Part shown: positions 1 to 8,207 of the stretch, in pieces
Numbering within the stretch: the first letter of the stretch is position 1
Layout: every line of letters starts with the position of its first letter
DNA from: Pseudomonas lurida
GTDB lineage: Bacteria; Pseudomonadota; Gammaproteobacteria; Pseudomonadales; Pseudomonadaceae
Length of the DNA stretch: 64,000 bases
NCBI RefSeq assembly: GCF_002563895.1
Contig: NZ_PDJB01000001.1
Coordinates: forward strand, 3,889,501-3,953,500
Direction of reading: 5' to 3'
The notes under the pieces: model-generated
What the model saw: only the letters and a program-made list of their open reading frames with translations
Told to the model about the DNA's origin: nothing
The model's database searches: none
Program-made: the position numbers and the translations under genes

Positions 1-69
1 ACCGCCAGGTAGCTAGACTGTCCATTGAGAAGACTGTGTGTGCCCCGGACGGGGCGAAAGGAGGCCCGA

Positions 70-231
70 ATGAGCCTTGCAACGACGATTTTCCTGTTGA
101 TCTGCGGTTGGCTGGCGGTTGCCGGCGCCATGTTGTGGGGGGTGTTGCGCATTACCCGCCGGCACCATCACCCCCACGCAAAACCTGCCGTGCCCGCCAA
201 GGCCCATAAGGCGGCGGTGCATCACGCCTAG
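70..231 (+). CDS. Small His-rich single-span membrane peptide
   Basis: This 53-residue peptide is not recognised as a named family. The start at 70 is preferred over an upstream in-frame ATG at 25 because a strong Shine-Dalgarno (aaaggagg) lies just before it. Residues about 5-27 form one hydrophobic membrane segment. The tail is basic and rich in histidine, alanine and lysine, beginning RRHHHPH and ending VHHA, so it could bind metal or sit at the membrane surface; that is inference. It converges on the lipoprotein gene, and the two stop-codon regions overlap by a few bases at 228-231. A GC-rich inverted repeat (gccccggacggggc) sits just upstream of the ribosome-binding site. Confidence 0.6.
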   Translation: MSLATTIFLLICGWLAVAGAMLWGVLRITRRHHHPHAKPAVPAKAHKAAVHHA

Positions 232-638
232 CCAGGCATGCAATTGAAATCCTGCGTGGCCGCGACTTCCTTGCCGTGGGCATCCATCAAGGAGGCGCGC
301 ACGGTAGTGCCCAGGCTGGATTCGACCAGGGTGTAGTGTTCGCCCGCCTTGAAGTGCTTGTATTCCACGCGCCCCTGGCAGTCCTGCTGGTTGTCGTCGC
401 CAGGCTCTTCTTCAAACAGGGTGACATCCAAGCGATGATCGCCCGGCGGCACTTCAAAAAAGCGCCCGTCGTCCACGCGCTTGCCGTCCAAGCGTTCGGC
501 CATCAGGTCGTTCGGGGCTTCTTCTTTCAGACCAATCCACGCTTCGCTCGGGTCCGCCTTTGGGATCGGGCCGGCGCACGCCGACAACAACAGGACAGCA
601 CCGAGGGCTGGAATCAACAACAGTGGTTTGAGTGACAT
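228..638 (-). CDS. Putative outer-membrane lipoprotein
   Basis: The 136-residue product starts with a lipoprotein signal peptide (MSLKPLLLIPALGAVLLLSAC), with LSAC as the lipobox and Cys21 as the expected lipidated residue. The mature part is a small polar, acidic domain with no motif I can assign. It contains two further cysteines, in the DCQG segment and in the C-terminal FNCMPG, which could form a disulfide. A GGAG ribosome-binding site lies 7 bases before the ATG. It is divergent from the RND efflux operon and convergent with the small His-rich peptide gene. Function unknown; the export and lipidation call is fairly secure. Confidence 0.75.
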   Translation of the reverse strand: MSLKPLLLIPALGAVLLLSACAGPIPKADPSEAWIGLKEEAPNDLMAERLDGKRVDDGRFFEVPPGDHRLDVTLFEEEPGDDNQQDCQGRVEYKHFKAGEHYTLVESSLGTTVRASLMDAHGKEVAATQDFNCMPG

Positions 639-834
639 GGCAGGGCTCCAAAGAAAGACAATGTGTCCGATGGGCTACAAGCTTGCGGAGCGGACCTGCC
701 CAGAACAAATGAATACATATGAAACGATCTTCAGCCCTTACCTAAATGTTCCTTCACCTGGCTGAAAGGTGCGTGTTAGGTGGGTCGCCTGAGACTGCCG
801 GGGTTTGCAATCCTGCTCCTCTGGAGGTTCACGC

Positions 835-3800
835 ATGCTCGGGCTGGTAAAGACCGCACTGCAAAAGCCGTACACGTTTATCGTGTTGGCCATATTCATC
901 TGCATCATCGGGCCGATGGCGGCCCTGCGCACCCCCACTGACGTTTTCCCCGATATCGGCATCCCTGTGGTCGCCGTGGTCTGGCAGTACAACGGCCTGT
1001 CGCCGGACGCCATGGCGGGCCGGGTGATCTACACCTACGAACGCTCCCTGAGCACCACCGTCAACGACATCGAACATATCGAATCGCAATCCCTGCCCGG
1101 CATGGGCATCGTCAAGATCTTCTTCCAGCCCGGCGTCGATATCCGCACCGCCAACGCCCAGGTGACCGCGGTGTCACAAACCGTGTTGAAGCAAATGCCG
1201 CCGGGCATCACGCCGCCACTGATCCTCAACTACAGCGCCTCCACGGTGCCGATCCTGCAGATGGCGTTCTCCAGCCCGAGCCTCTCGGAAGCCAAGATCC
1301 GCGACCTGGTACAGAACAATATCCGCCTGCCCCTCAGCGCCCTGCCCGGCCTGGCCATGCCCACGCCAATGGGCGGCAAGCAACGCCAGATCACCCTTGA
1401 CCTCGACCCGCAAGCGCTGGCCGCCAAGGGTTTGTCAGCCCAGGACGTGGGCAATGCCCTGGCGTTGCAGAACCAGATCATCCCGGTGGGCACGGCCAAA
1501 CTGGGCCCCAACGAATACACGATCCTGCTCAACAACAGCCCCAAGGCCATCGATGAACTTAACGACCTGCCGATCAAGACGGTCGACGGTGCGCTGATCA
1601 CCATCGGTCAGGTGGCCCACGTGCGTGACGGTTCGCCGCCGCAAACCAACATCGTGCGCGTCGACGGCCACCGCGCGGTGCTGATGCCGGCGCTGAAAAA
1701 CGGCAGCATCTCGACCCTGTCGATCATCGACGGCATCCGCCAGATGCTGCCGCGTATCAACGAAACCCTGCCGCCATCGCTGAAGACTTCCCTGCTGGGC
1801 GACGCCTCGGTGTTCGTCAAGCAATCGGTGGGCAGCGTAGCCCAGGAAGGCATCATCGCCGCGCTGCTGACCAGCGCGATGATCCTGCTGTTCCTCGGCA
1901 GCTGGCGTTCGACGCTGATCATCGCCGCCTCGATTCCCCTGGCCGTGCTGTCGGCCATCGCACTGCTGGCGGTCAGCGGGCAAACCCTCAATGTGATGAC
2001 CCTGGGCGGGCTGGCGTTGGCGGTGGGGATCCTGGTGGACGACGCCACGGTGACCATCGAGAACATCAACTGGCACCTGGAGCAAGGCAAGGCGGTGAAG
2101 ACCGCGATCCTCGACGGTGCCGCGCAAATTGTCGGCCCGGCGTTTGTCTCGCTGCTGTGTATCTGCATCGTGTTCGTACCGATGTTTCTGCTGCAGGGCA
2201 TCGCCGGCTACTTGTTCCGGCCGATGGCTTTGGCGGTGATATTTGCCATGGCGAGCTCGTTCATCCTCTCACGTACGCTGGTGCCGACCCTGGCGATGTT
2301 CCTGCTTAAGCCGCACATGCCGGAGCCCGGCGCCGGGCATCATCCAGAAGATGAATTCATCAATCACCATGAAGGTGAACAGCACACGAAACAGCGCAAT
2401 GCCGTGCTGCAATCGGTGCTCAATTTCCAGCAAGGTTTCGAGCGCCACTTCTCCAATATCCGCGACACCTACCATGGCCTGCTGACCTTGGCCCTGGGCA
2501 ATCGCAGGCGCTTTATCGTCGGCTTCCTGGCCTGTGTACTGGCGTCATTCCTGCTGCTGCCTAGCCTGGGCCAGGACTTTTTCCCGGCCACCGATGCAGG
2601 CGCCCTGGCCCTTCACGTGCGCTTGCCACTGGGTACGCGTATCGAAGAAAGCGCCGCCGCCTTCGACCGCATTGAAGCGCGGATTCGCGAAGTCATCCCC
2701 GCCCAGGAGCTGGATACCATTGTCGATAACATCGGCATCCCGCTCAGCGGCATCGACATGGCCTACAGCAGCAGCGGCACCATCGGCCCGCAAGATGGCG
2801 ATATCCAGGTCAGCCTGAAAAAAGATCACGCCCCCACTGCCGACTACGTGAAAAAACTGCGTGAAGCCTTGCCGCAAAGTTTCCCTGGCAGTCACTTCGC
2901 CTTCCTGCCGGCGGACATCAGCAGCCAGATCCTCAACTTCGGCGCCCCGGCCCCGCTGGACGTGAAAATCTCCGGGCGCAGCGACGAAGAAAACCGCGCC
3001 TATGCGGTGGAGCTTGAACGTCGTTTGCAGCACGTTCCCGGCATCGCCGACCTGCGCATCCAGCAGTCCACCGGCTACCCGTCGCTGCAAGTGAACGTCG
3101 ACCGCATGCGCGCCAACGGCCTGGGCATCACCGAGCGTGACGTGACCAACAGCATGGTCGCCTCCCTCGCCGGCAGCTCCCAGGTCGCGCCGACCTTCTG
3201 GCTGAACCCGGCCAACGGCGTGTCCTACTCCATTGTTGCGGCCACCCCGCAATACCGCCTCGACAGCCTGCCTTCGCTCGAGGCCCTGCCAGTGACCGGC
3301 GCCGACGGCAAGTCGCAGATCCTCGGCGGCGTCGCCACCATTTCCCGTGTGCAAAGCCCGGCGGTGGTCACCCACTACAACATCGAACCGACCCTGGACC
3401 TGTATGCCAACGTGCAGGGTCGCGACCTCGGCGGGGTAGCCCGCGATGTGCAGAAAGTGCTGGACGACACCGCGTCCATGCGCCCAAAAGGCGCGGTGAT
3501 CAGCCTGCACGGGCAGATCGACGCGCTGCACGAAGCATTCAGCGGCCTGAGCTTTGGCCTGCTCGGTGCGGTGGTGCTGATCTACCTGCTGATCGTGGTC
3601 AACTTCCAGTCGTGGGTGGACCCGTTCGTGATCATCACCGCCTTGCCGGCCGCACTGGCGGGGATTGTGTGGATGTTGTTCCTCAGCGGCACGTCCTTGT
3701 CGGTGCCCGCCTTGACCGGCGCGATCCTGTGCATGGGCGTCGCCACGGCCAACTCGATCCTGGTGGTGAGTTTCTGCCGTGAACGCCTGGCCGAACATGG

Positions 3801-4056
3801 CGACGCGCTCAAGGCTGCACTGGAAGCCGGCTACACCCGCTTTCGCCCGGTGTGCATGACCGCCCTGGCGATGATCATCGGCATGTTGCCGCTGGCGATG
3901 TCCGAGGAGCAGAACGCCCCGCTTGGCCGTGCGGTGATCGGTGGGCTGATCCTCGCCACCACCGCCACCCTGTTGTTTGTTCCCGTGGTCTTCAGCCTGG
4001 TCCACGGTCGTCACCCTACTCGCGCAACTGCTGGAGAAACGTCTCATGTCGTCTGA
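835..4056 (+). CDS. RND-family efflux pump, inner-membrane permease
   Basis: This proton-driven RND transporter of 1073 residues is the inner-membrane engine of a tripartite efflux system. The start at 835 is chosen because ctggagg precedes it; an in-frame ATG at 805 lacks such a site. The protein has the usual RND architecture: TM1 near the N terminus, two large periplasmic loops, and a TM4 region containing GILVDDATVTIEN, whose paired aspartates fit the proton-relay position. A long His/Glu-rich cytoplasmic linker (around residues 500-530) joins the two halves. It overlaps the membrane-fusion protein gene by 11 bases. The family suggests export of drugs or other amphiphiles; the substrate cannot be told from sequence. 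Gene order pump, adaptor, outer-membrane factor differs from the mex-type order of adaptor first. Confidence 0.9.
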   Translation: MLGLVKTALQKPYTFIVLAIFICIIGPMAALRTPTDVFPDIGIPVVAVVWQYNGLSPDAMAGRVIYTYERSLSTTVNDIEHIESQSLPGMGIVKIFFQPGVDIRTANAQVTAVSQTVLKQMPPGITPPLILNYSASTVPILQMAFSSPSLSEAKIRDLVQNNIRLPLSALPGLAMPTPMGGKQRQITLDLDPQALAAKGLSAQDVGNALALQNQIIPVGTAKLGPNEYTILLNNSPKAIDELNDLPIKTVDGALITIGQVAHVRDGSPPQTNIVRVDGHRAVLMPALKNGSISTLSIIDGIRQMLPRINETLPPSLKTSLLGDASVFVKQSVGSVAQEGIIAALLTSAMILLFLGSWRSTLIIAASIPLAVLSAIALLAVSGQTLNVMTLGGLALAVGILVDDATVTIENINWHLEQGKAVKTAILDGAAQIVGPAFVSLLCICIVFVPMFLLQGIAGYLFRPMALAVIFAMASSFILSRTLVPTLAMFLLKPHMPEPGAGHHPEDEFINHHEGEQHTKQRNAVLQSVLNFQQGFERHFSNIRDTYHGLLTLALGNRRRFIVGFLACVLASFLLLPSLGQDFFPATDAGALALHVRLPLGTRIEESAAAFDRIEARIREVIPAQELDTIVDNIGIPLSGIDMAYSSSGTIGPQDGDIQVSLKKDHAPTADYVKKLREALPQSFPGSHFAFLPADISSQILNFGAPAPLDVKISGRSDEENRAYAVELERRLQHVPGIADLRIQQSTGYPSLQVNVDRMRANGLGITERDVTNSMVASLAGSSQVAPTFWLNPANGVSYSIVAATPQYRLDSLPSLEALPVTGADGKSQILGGVATISRVQSPAVVTHYNIEPTLDLYANVQGRDLGGVARDVQKVLDDTASMRPKGAVISLHGQIDALHEAFSGLSFGLLGAVVLIYLLIVVNFQSWVDPFVIITALPAALAGIVWMLFLSGTSLSVPALTGAILCMGVATANSILVVSFCRERLAEHGDALKAALEAGYTRFRPVCMTALAMIIGMLPLAMSEEQNAPLGRAVIGGLILATTATLLFVPVVFSLVHGRHPTRATAGETSHVV

Positions 4057-5215
4057 TCACAAACCCTCGCGCAAGCGTCTGATGCTCATGGGTGTCGGCG
4101 GCCTGACCCTGGCCGCCCTGTTGGTCGCCAACGGCCTGCACGCCCGCACCCTGCACGAGCGATCGGTCACTGCCTGGACCGAAACCGCCGCCGTCCCGCA
4201 AGTGATGGTGTTCCAACCGCAGCAAAACGCGGCGGGCGAAACCCTGCGGCTGCCCGCGCACCTGGAAGCCTGGAGCAAGGCGCCTATCCATGCCCGAGTC
4301 AGCGGCTACCTCAAGGACTGGAAGGCCGACATCGGCACCCACGTCAACGCCGGGCAAATACTCGCCGAGATCGACAGCCCCGACCTCGACCAGCAACTGG
4401 CACAAACCCACGCACGATGGGTGCAAGAACAGGCCAATGCACGCCTGGCCGCCACCACCGCCACGCGCTGGCAGAACCTGCTGGCCAGTCACTCGGTGTC
4501 GCGCCAGGAGGCCGATGAAAAAACCTCCAACGCCGCCGCGGCCAAGGCCAACGCCGAAGCCGCCGCTGCCGACTATGCCAGGCTGACGGCACTGGAGCGC
4601 TACAAGACGATACGTGCCCCCTTTGCCGGCACCATCACTGCGCGTAACACCGATATCGGCCAACTGATCAAGGCCGATACCGACAGCGACCCGGAGCTGT
4701 TCAACATCGCCGACACGCATCAATTGCGCCTGTATGTGCCGGTGCCGCAGAACTACGCGGCCGTCATCCACCAAGGTCTCGAAGCCGAGTTGACCGTGCC
4801 CGAGCATCCCGGCGAGCACTTCAAGGCGCGCCTGATCGGCGACTCCACCGCCATCGACCGCCGCTCCGGCACCCTGCTCGCGCAATTCGTGGCCGACAAC
4901 CCCAACGGCGAGTTGCTGCCCGGCGACTACGCCGAAGCCACCCTGCCGGTGCCGGCTGATACCCATGGCGTGAGCATCCCGGCCAGCGCGCTGATCTTCC
5001 GTGCCCAAGGCACCCAAGTGGCGGTGTTGGATGCGCAGAATCATGTGCACCTGCAGGGTATTCACATCGGCCTCGACCTGGGCGAACGCCTGGTCATCGA
5101 CCAGGGCCTGAAGCCTGCCGACCGCGTGGTCGACAACCCGCCTGACGCCCTGCGCGAAGGCGACCCGGTACAACTGGCCGATGCCTCAGGAGGTACGCAT
5201 GCGCCCAAGGCTTAA
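4046..5215 (+). CDS. RND efflux periplasmic adaptor (membrane fusion protein)
   Basis: This 389-residue HlyD/AcrA-type adaptor bridges the pump encoded upstream and the outer-membrane channel encoded downstream. The start at 4046 has ctggag upstream and overlaps the pump gene by 11 bases, suggesting translational coupling. A single N-terminal membrane anchor (residues about 13-30) is followed by a lipoyl/barrel-sandwich half motif (HARVSGYLKDWKADIGTHV), a coiled-coil hairpin rich in alanine and glutamine, the second lipoyl half (YKTIRAPFAGTITARNTDIG), and beta-barrel and membrane-proximal domains. No lipobox is visible, so it is probably anchored by the N-terminal helix. It overlaps the next gene by 17 bases. 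Confidence 0.88.
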   Translation: MSSDHKPSRKRLMLMGVGGLTLAALLVANGLHARTLHERSVTAWTETAAVPQVMVFQPQQNAAGETLRLPAHLEAWSKAPIHARVSGYLKDWKADIGTHVNAGQILAEIDSPDLDQQLAQTHARWVQEQANARLAATTATRWQNLLASHSVSRQEADEKTSNAAAAKANAEAAAADYARLTALERYKTIRAPFAGTITARNTDIGQLIKADTDSDPELFNIADTHQLRLYVPVPQNYAAVIHQGLEAELTVPEHPGEHFKARLIGDSTAIDRRSGTLLAQFVADNPNGELLPGDYAEATLPVPADTHGVSIPASALIFRAQGTQVAVLDAQNHVHLQGIHIGLDLGERLVIDQGLKPADRVVDNPPDALREGDPVQLADASGGTHAPKA

Positions 5216-6617
5216 GCCCCTCGCCGCATTGATGCTGCTGGCGTTGCAGGGCTGCTCGATGGCGCCCACCTACAAGGTGCCCTCTATTGACCTGCCCGCC
5301 CACTACCGCGAACAGACCAGCGATGGCCCCTGGCACAGCGCACAGCCGTCCGACCAACTGGCGCCGCAGTGGTGGACGCTCTATCACGACACGCGCCTGG
5401 ACGACCTGCAACAGCAACTGCTCAAGGCTAACCCGGACCTGGCGGCGGCGCTGGCGCACTTCGATGCTTCCCAGGCGTATGCCAGTCAACTGCATGCCGG
5501 GCTGTTCCCGCAGATCACCGCCAGCGCGCAGCCATTGCGCCAGCGCCAGTCGGACTCGCGACCCTTGCGTGGGGATACGCAGCCGTCGGTGTACAACAGC
5601 AATACCGCAGGTTTCTCGCTGAGTTATGACCTGGACCTGTGGGGCAAGATCCGCAACCAGGTCGCGGCCGGCGATGCCCAGGCGCAAGCGTCCGGCGACG
5701 ACCTGGCTGTGGCACGCCTGAGCTTGCAACATCAATTGGCGACGTTGTATGTGCAGCTCAATGGGCTGGATGCACAGGCGCGGATTCTCGACCGTTCGCT
5801 GGATGATTTCAGCCAGGCGCTACAACTGACCCGCAGTCGGTATGAGGGCCAGATCGCTTCCGAACTCGACCTGACCCGCGCGCAAAATCAGCTCGCCGAG
5901 GCCAAGGCACAGCGGGATGAAGTGCGTGGCCAGCGCAACCTCACCGAGCACGCCATTGGTGAATTGGTGGGTGTGGCGGCCAGCGGCTTCAGCCTGCCGC
6001 CGAGCCAGCGATTGATTGCACTGCCGGGGATCCCGTCGCAGTTGCCGAGCCATCTGCTGCAACGTCGTCCGGACATTGCGGCGGCGGAGCGTCGAGTGTT
6101 TGCCGCCAATGCCAATATCGGCGTGGCGAAAGCGGCGTGGTACCCGGATTTCAGCCTGACCGGCTTGATTGGCGGGCAAACCCAAGGGGTTGGTAACCTG
6201 CTGTCCGCCAGCAATCGCTATTGGGCGCTGGGGCCGTTGGTGAACGTGCCGATCTTTGATGGCGGGCGCTTGAGTGCCAACGAACGCCAAGCCAAGGCCG
6301 AGTTCGAAGAAGCCTCCGCGCACTACCGCAGCCAGGTGCTGAAGGCCGTGCGCGAGGTAGAGGATAACCTGGCGCAACTCAGGGATTTGCAACAGGAGGC
6401 GCAGGATGAACAAGCGGCGGCAGATGCAGCACAGCATACCCAAGCACTGGCGATGAACAGCTATCAGGCCGGGGCCGTGAGCTACCTGGACGTGGTGACG
6501 GCACAGACGGCGGCGTTGCAAGCGCAGAGGACATTGCAAGCGGTGCAGACGCGGCAACTGCAAGCCAGCGTAGGGTTGGTGACTGCGCTCGGCGGGGGTT
6601 GGCAGCCCGGCGCCTGA
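5199..6617 (+). CDS. RND efflux outer-membrane factor (OprM/NodT family lipoprotein)
   Basis: This 472-residue outer-membrane channel completes the tripartite pump. The start at 5199 follows a caggaggt ribosome-binding site and lies inside the end of the adaptor gene; an in-frame ATG at 5181 is less likely. A lipoprotein signal ends with the lipobox LQGC. Two OEP (outer membrane efflux) repeats follow, with typical signatures such as FSLSYDLDLWGKIRNQV and LLQRRPDIAAAERRV and a second repeat ending near AGAVSYLDVVTAQTAAL. Length is usual for the NodT/OprM family. It is the last gene of the operon; a REPIN follows at once and probably marks the transcript end. Confidence 0.9.
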   Translation: MRPRLKPLAALMLLALQGCSMAPTYKVPSIDLPAHYREQTSDGPWHSAQPSDQLAPQWWTLYHDTRLDDLQQQLLKANPDLAAALAHFDASQAYASQLHAGLFPQITASAQPLRQRQSDSRPLRGDTQPSVYNSNTAGFSLSYDLDLWGKIRNQVAAGDAQAQASGDDLAVARLSLQHQLATLYVQLNGLDAQARILDRSLDDFSQALQLTRSRYEGQIASELDLTRAQNQLAEAKAQRDEVRGQRNLTEHAIGELVGVAASGFSLPPSQRLIALPGIPSQLPSHLLQRRPDIAAAERRVFAANANIGVAKAAWYPDFSLTGLIGGQTQGVGNLLSASNRYWALGPLVNVPIFDGGRLSANERQAKAEFEEASAHYRSQVLKAVREVEDNLAQLRDLQQEAQDEQAAADAAQHTQALAMNSYQAGAVSYLDVVTAQTAALQAQRTLQAVQTRQLQASVGLVTALGGGWQPGA

Positions 6618-6624
6618 CCTTGCA

Positions 6625-6694
6625 TCATCGCAGGCAAGCCCGGCTCTCACATTTTCGAGTTGTGAACGCTTTCAACAATGTGGGAGCTGGCTTG
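6625..6694. repeat. REPIN (inverted REP pair)
   Basis: Two inverted copies of the Pseudomonas REP core (atcgcaggcaagcccggct and agctggcttgcctgcgat) surround a short loop between the efflux operon and the convergent amidase gene. The element could fold as a long hairpin and may act as a bidirectional transcript end or mRNA stabiliser. Confidence 0.8.
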
Positions 6695-6745
6695 CCTGCG
6701 ATAGCGGTGGATCAACCAGTGAACACGTCACTGAACCACCGCGTT

Positions 6746-8029
6746 TCAGGCAGCGAGTTTGCCGCTGGCGATGGCCGCCGATGCCGCAACCATCGCCCTT
6801 AACAACACCGCACACCCCGCCGCCAAGTCATCTGGTGCGGCATTCTCGATCTCGTTGTGGCTGATGCCCCCCTCACACGGCACGAAGATCATGCCTGCCG
6901 GGCCGAGTTCGGCAACGAAGATCGCGTCGTGCCCTGCCCCGCTGACGATGTCCATGTTCGACAGGCCCAGGCCATTCGCCGCATTGCGCACAGCGTCTAC
7001 GCAGCCTTTGTCGAAATACAGCGGCGGGAAGTCAGCGGTGGGTTCCATCTCAAAACTGAGCCCGTGTTTGGCGCAGGTGTCTTCAATGACCTGGCGCACC
7101 TGCGCAATCATCGAATCCAGGCGTGCCGGTTCCAGGTGACGGAAATCCAAGGTCATGCGCACTTCGCCTGGAATCACGTTGCGCGATCCTGGATAAGCCT
7201 GCAGGCAACCCACCGTCCCGCACGCATGGGGCTGGTGCCCCAGCGCCGCTGCGTTCACCGCCGCCACCACTGCCGCCGCGCCCACCAAGGCATCCTTGCG
7301 CAAGTGCATCGGCGTTGGCCCCGCATGCGCCTCAACCCCGCGCAGTTTCAGGTCGAACCACTTCTGCCCCAGTGCGCCGAGCACCACGCCGATGGTTTTC
7401 TTCTCGTCCTCAAGAATCGGCCCCTGTTCGATATGCGCCTCGAAATACGCACCGACCTTATGACCGCTTACCGGCCGCGAGCCCGCGTAGCCAATCGCAT
7501 CCAGCGCATCGCCGACACTGACGCCCTCCCCATCCACCTTGGCCAAGGTGTCCGCCAGGGTAAATTTCTCGGCAAACACCCCCGAGCCCATCATGCACGG
7601 CGCAAAGCGCGAGCCTTCCTCATTGGTCCACACCACCACTTCCAGCGGCGCCTCGGTTTCCACCTTGAGGTCGTTAAGGGTGCGCAGCACTTCCACGCCC
7701 GCGAGTACGCCGAAGCAACCGTCAAACTTGCCACCGGTGGGCTGGGTGTCGATATGGCTGCCGGTCATCACCGGGGGCAGGTTGGGGTTGCGGCCGGGAC
7801 GACGGGCGAAGATGTTGCCGATGCCGTCGATGGTCACGGTGCAACCGGCCTCCTCGCACCACTGCACGAACAGGTCGCGGGCCTTGCGGTCGAGGTCGGT
7901 GAGGGCCAGGCGACACACGCCGCCCTTGGGGGTGGCGCCGAGTCTGGCCAGGTCCATCAGCGACTGCCACAAGCGGTCGCGGTTGATGTGCTGATGGGTC
8001 GATTGCAGAACGTCGAGGGCAGCGTTCAT
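6746..8029 (-). CDS. pydC: Zn-dependent N-carbamoyl amidase (beta-ureidopropionase type)
   Basis: This 427-residue member of the M20 hydantoinase/carbamoylase family is expected to hydrolyse N-carbamoyl-beta-alanine (or N-carbamoyl-beta-aminoisobutyrate) to the beta-amino acid, CO2 and ammonia, the last step of reductive pyrimidine degradation. Metal-site motifs visible are TGSHIDTQPTGGKFDG, TNEEGSRF, EAHIEQGP and GAGHDA. Context supports the role: it is followed on the minus strand side by an NCS1 permease, with dihydropyrimidinase and dihydropyrimidine dehydrogenase genes across a shared intergenic region. This matches the pyd cluster order known in pseudomonads. A close paralogue lies at 55069-56337, so the exact substrate (ureidopropionate versus another carbamoyl compound) is assigned from neighbours rather than from sequence alone. 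Confidence 0.85.
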   Translation of the reverse strand: MNAALDVLQSTHQHINRDRLWQSLMDLARLGATPKGGVCRLALTDLDRKARDLFVQWCEEAGCTVTIDGIGNIFARRPGRNPNLPPVMTGSHIDTQPTGGKFDGCFGVLAGVEVLRTLNDLKVETEAPLEVVVWTNEEGSRFAPCMMGSGVFAEKFTLADTLAKVDGEGVSVGDALDAIGYAGSRPVSGHKVGAYFEAHIEQGPILEDEKKTIGVVLGALGQKWFDLKLRGVEAHAGPTPMHLRKDALVGAAAVVAAVNAAALGHQPHACGTVGCLQAYPGSRNVIPGEVRMTLDFRHLEPARLDSMIAQVRQVIEDTCAKHGLSFEMEPTADFPPLYFDKGCVDAVRNAANGLGLSNMDIVSGAGHDAIFVAELGPAGMIFVPCEGGISHNEIENAAPDDLAAGCAVLLRAMVAASAAIASGKLAA

Positions 8030-8095
8030 GGGGGATCTCCTCAGGCTACATTTCTTATGGATTGACCTGATTCCAGTAATGGAATGCGGTCATGC

Positions 8096-8190
8096 ATGTG
8101 GGCGCGGGCTTGCTCGCGAAGAAGCCGTATCAGTCGCCGCCAATGTCGTCTGGAAGAGCGCATTGGCGAGCAAGCCCGCTCTCACATTTG
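8096..8190. repeat. REPIN (inverted REP pair)
   Basis: Inverted arms (atgtgggcgcgggcttgctc and gagcaagcccgctctcacat) flank an asymmetric loop between the NCS1 permease gene and the downstream amidase gene. These arms use the cttgctcg variant of the core rather than cttgcctg. Confidence 0.8.
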
Positions 8191-8207
8191 AATCGCGCTT
8201 CCACCTC

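Noticed and set aside
2545..4047. 500-codon open frame on the minus strand inside the RND pump gene
   Set aside because: Antisense shadow of a high-GC gene; composition rich in His/Gln/Arg and no recognisable domain or ribosome-binding site.
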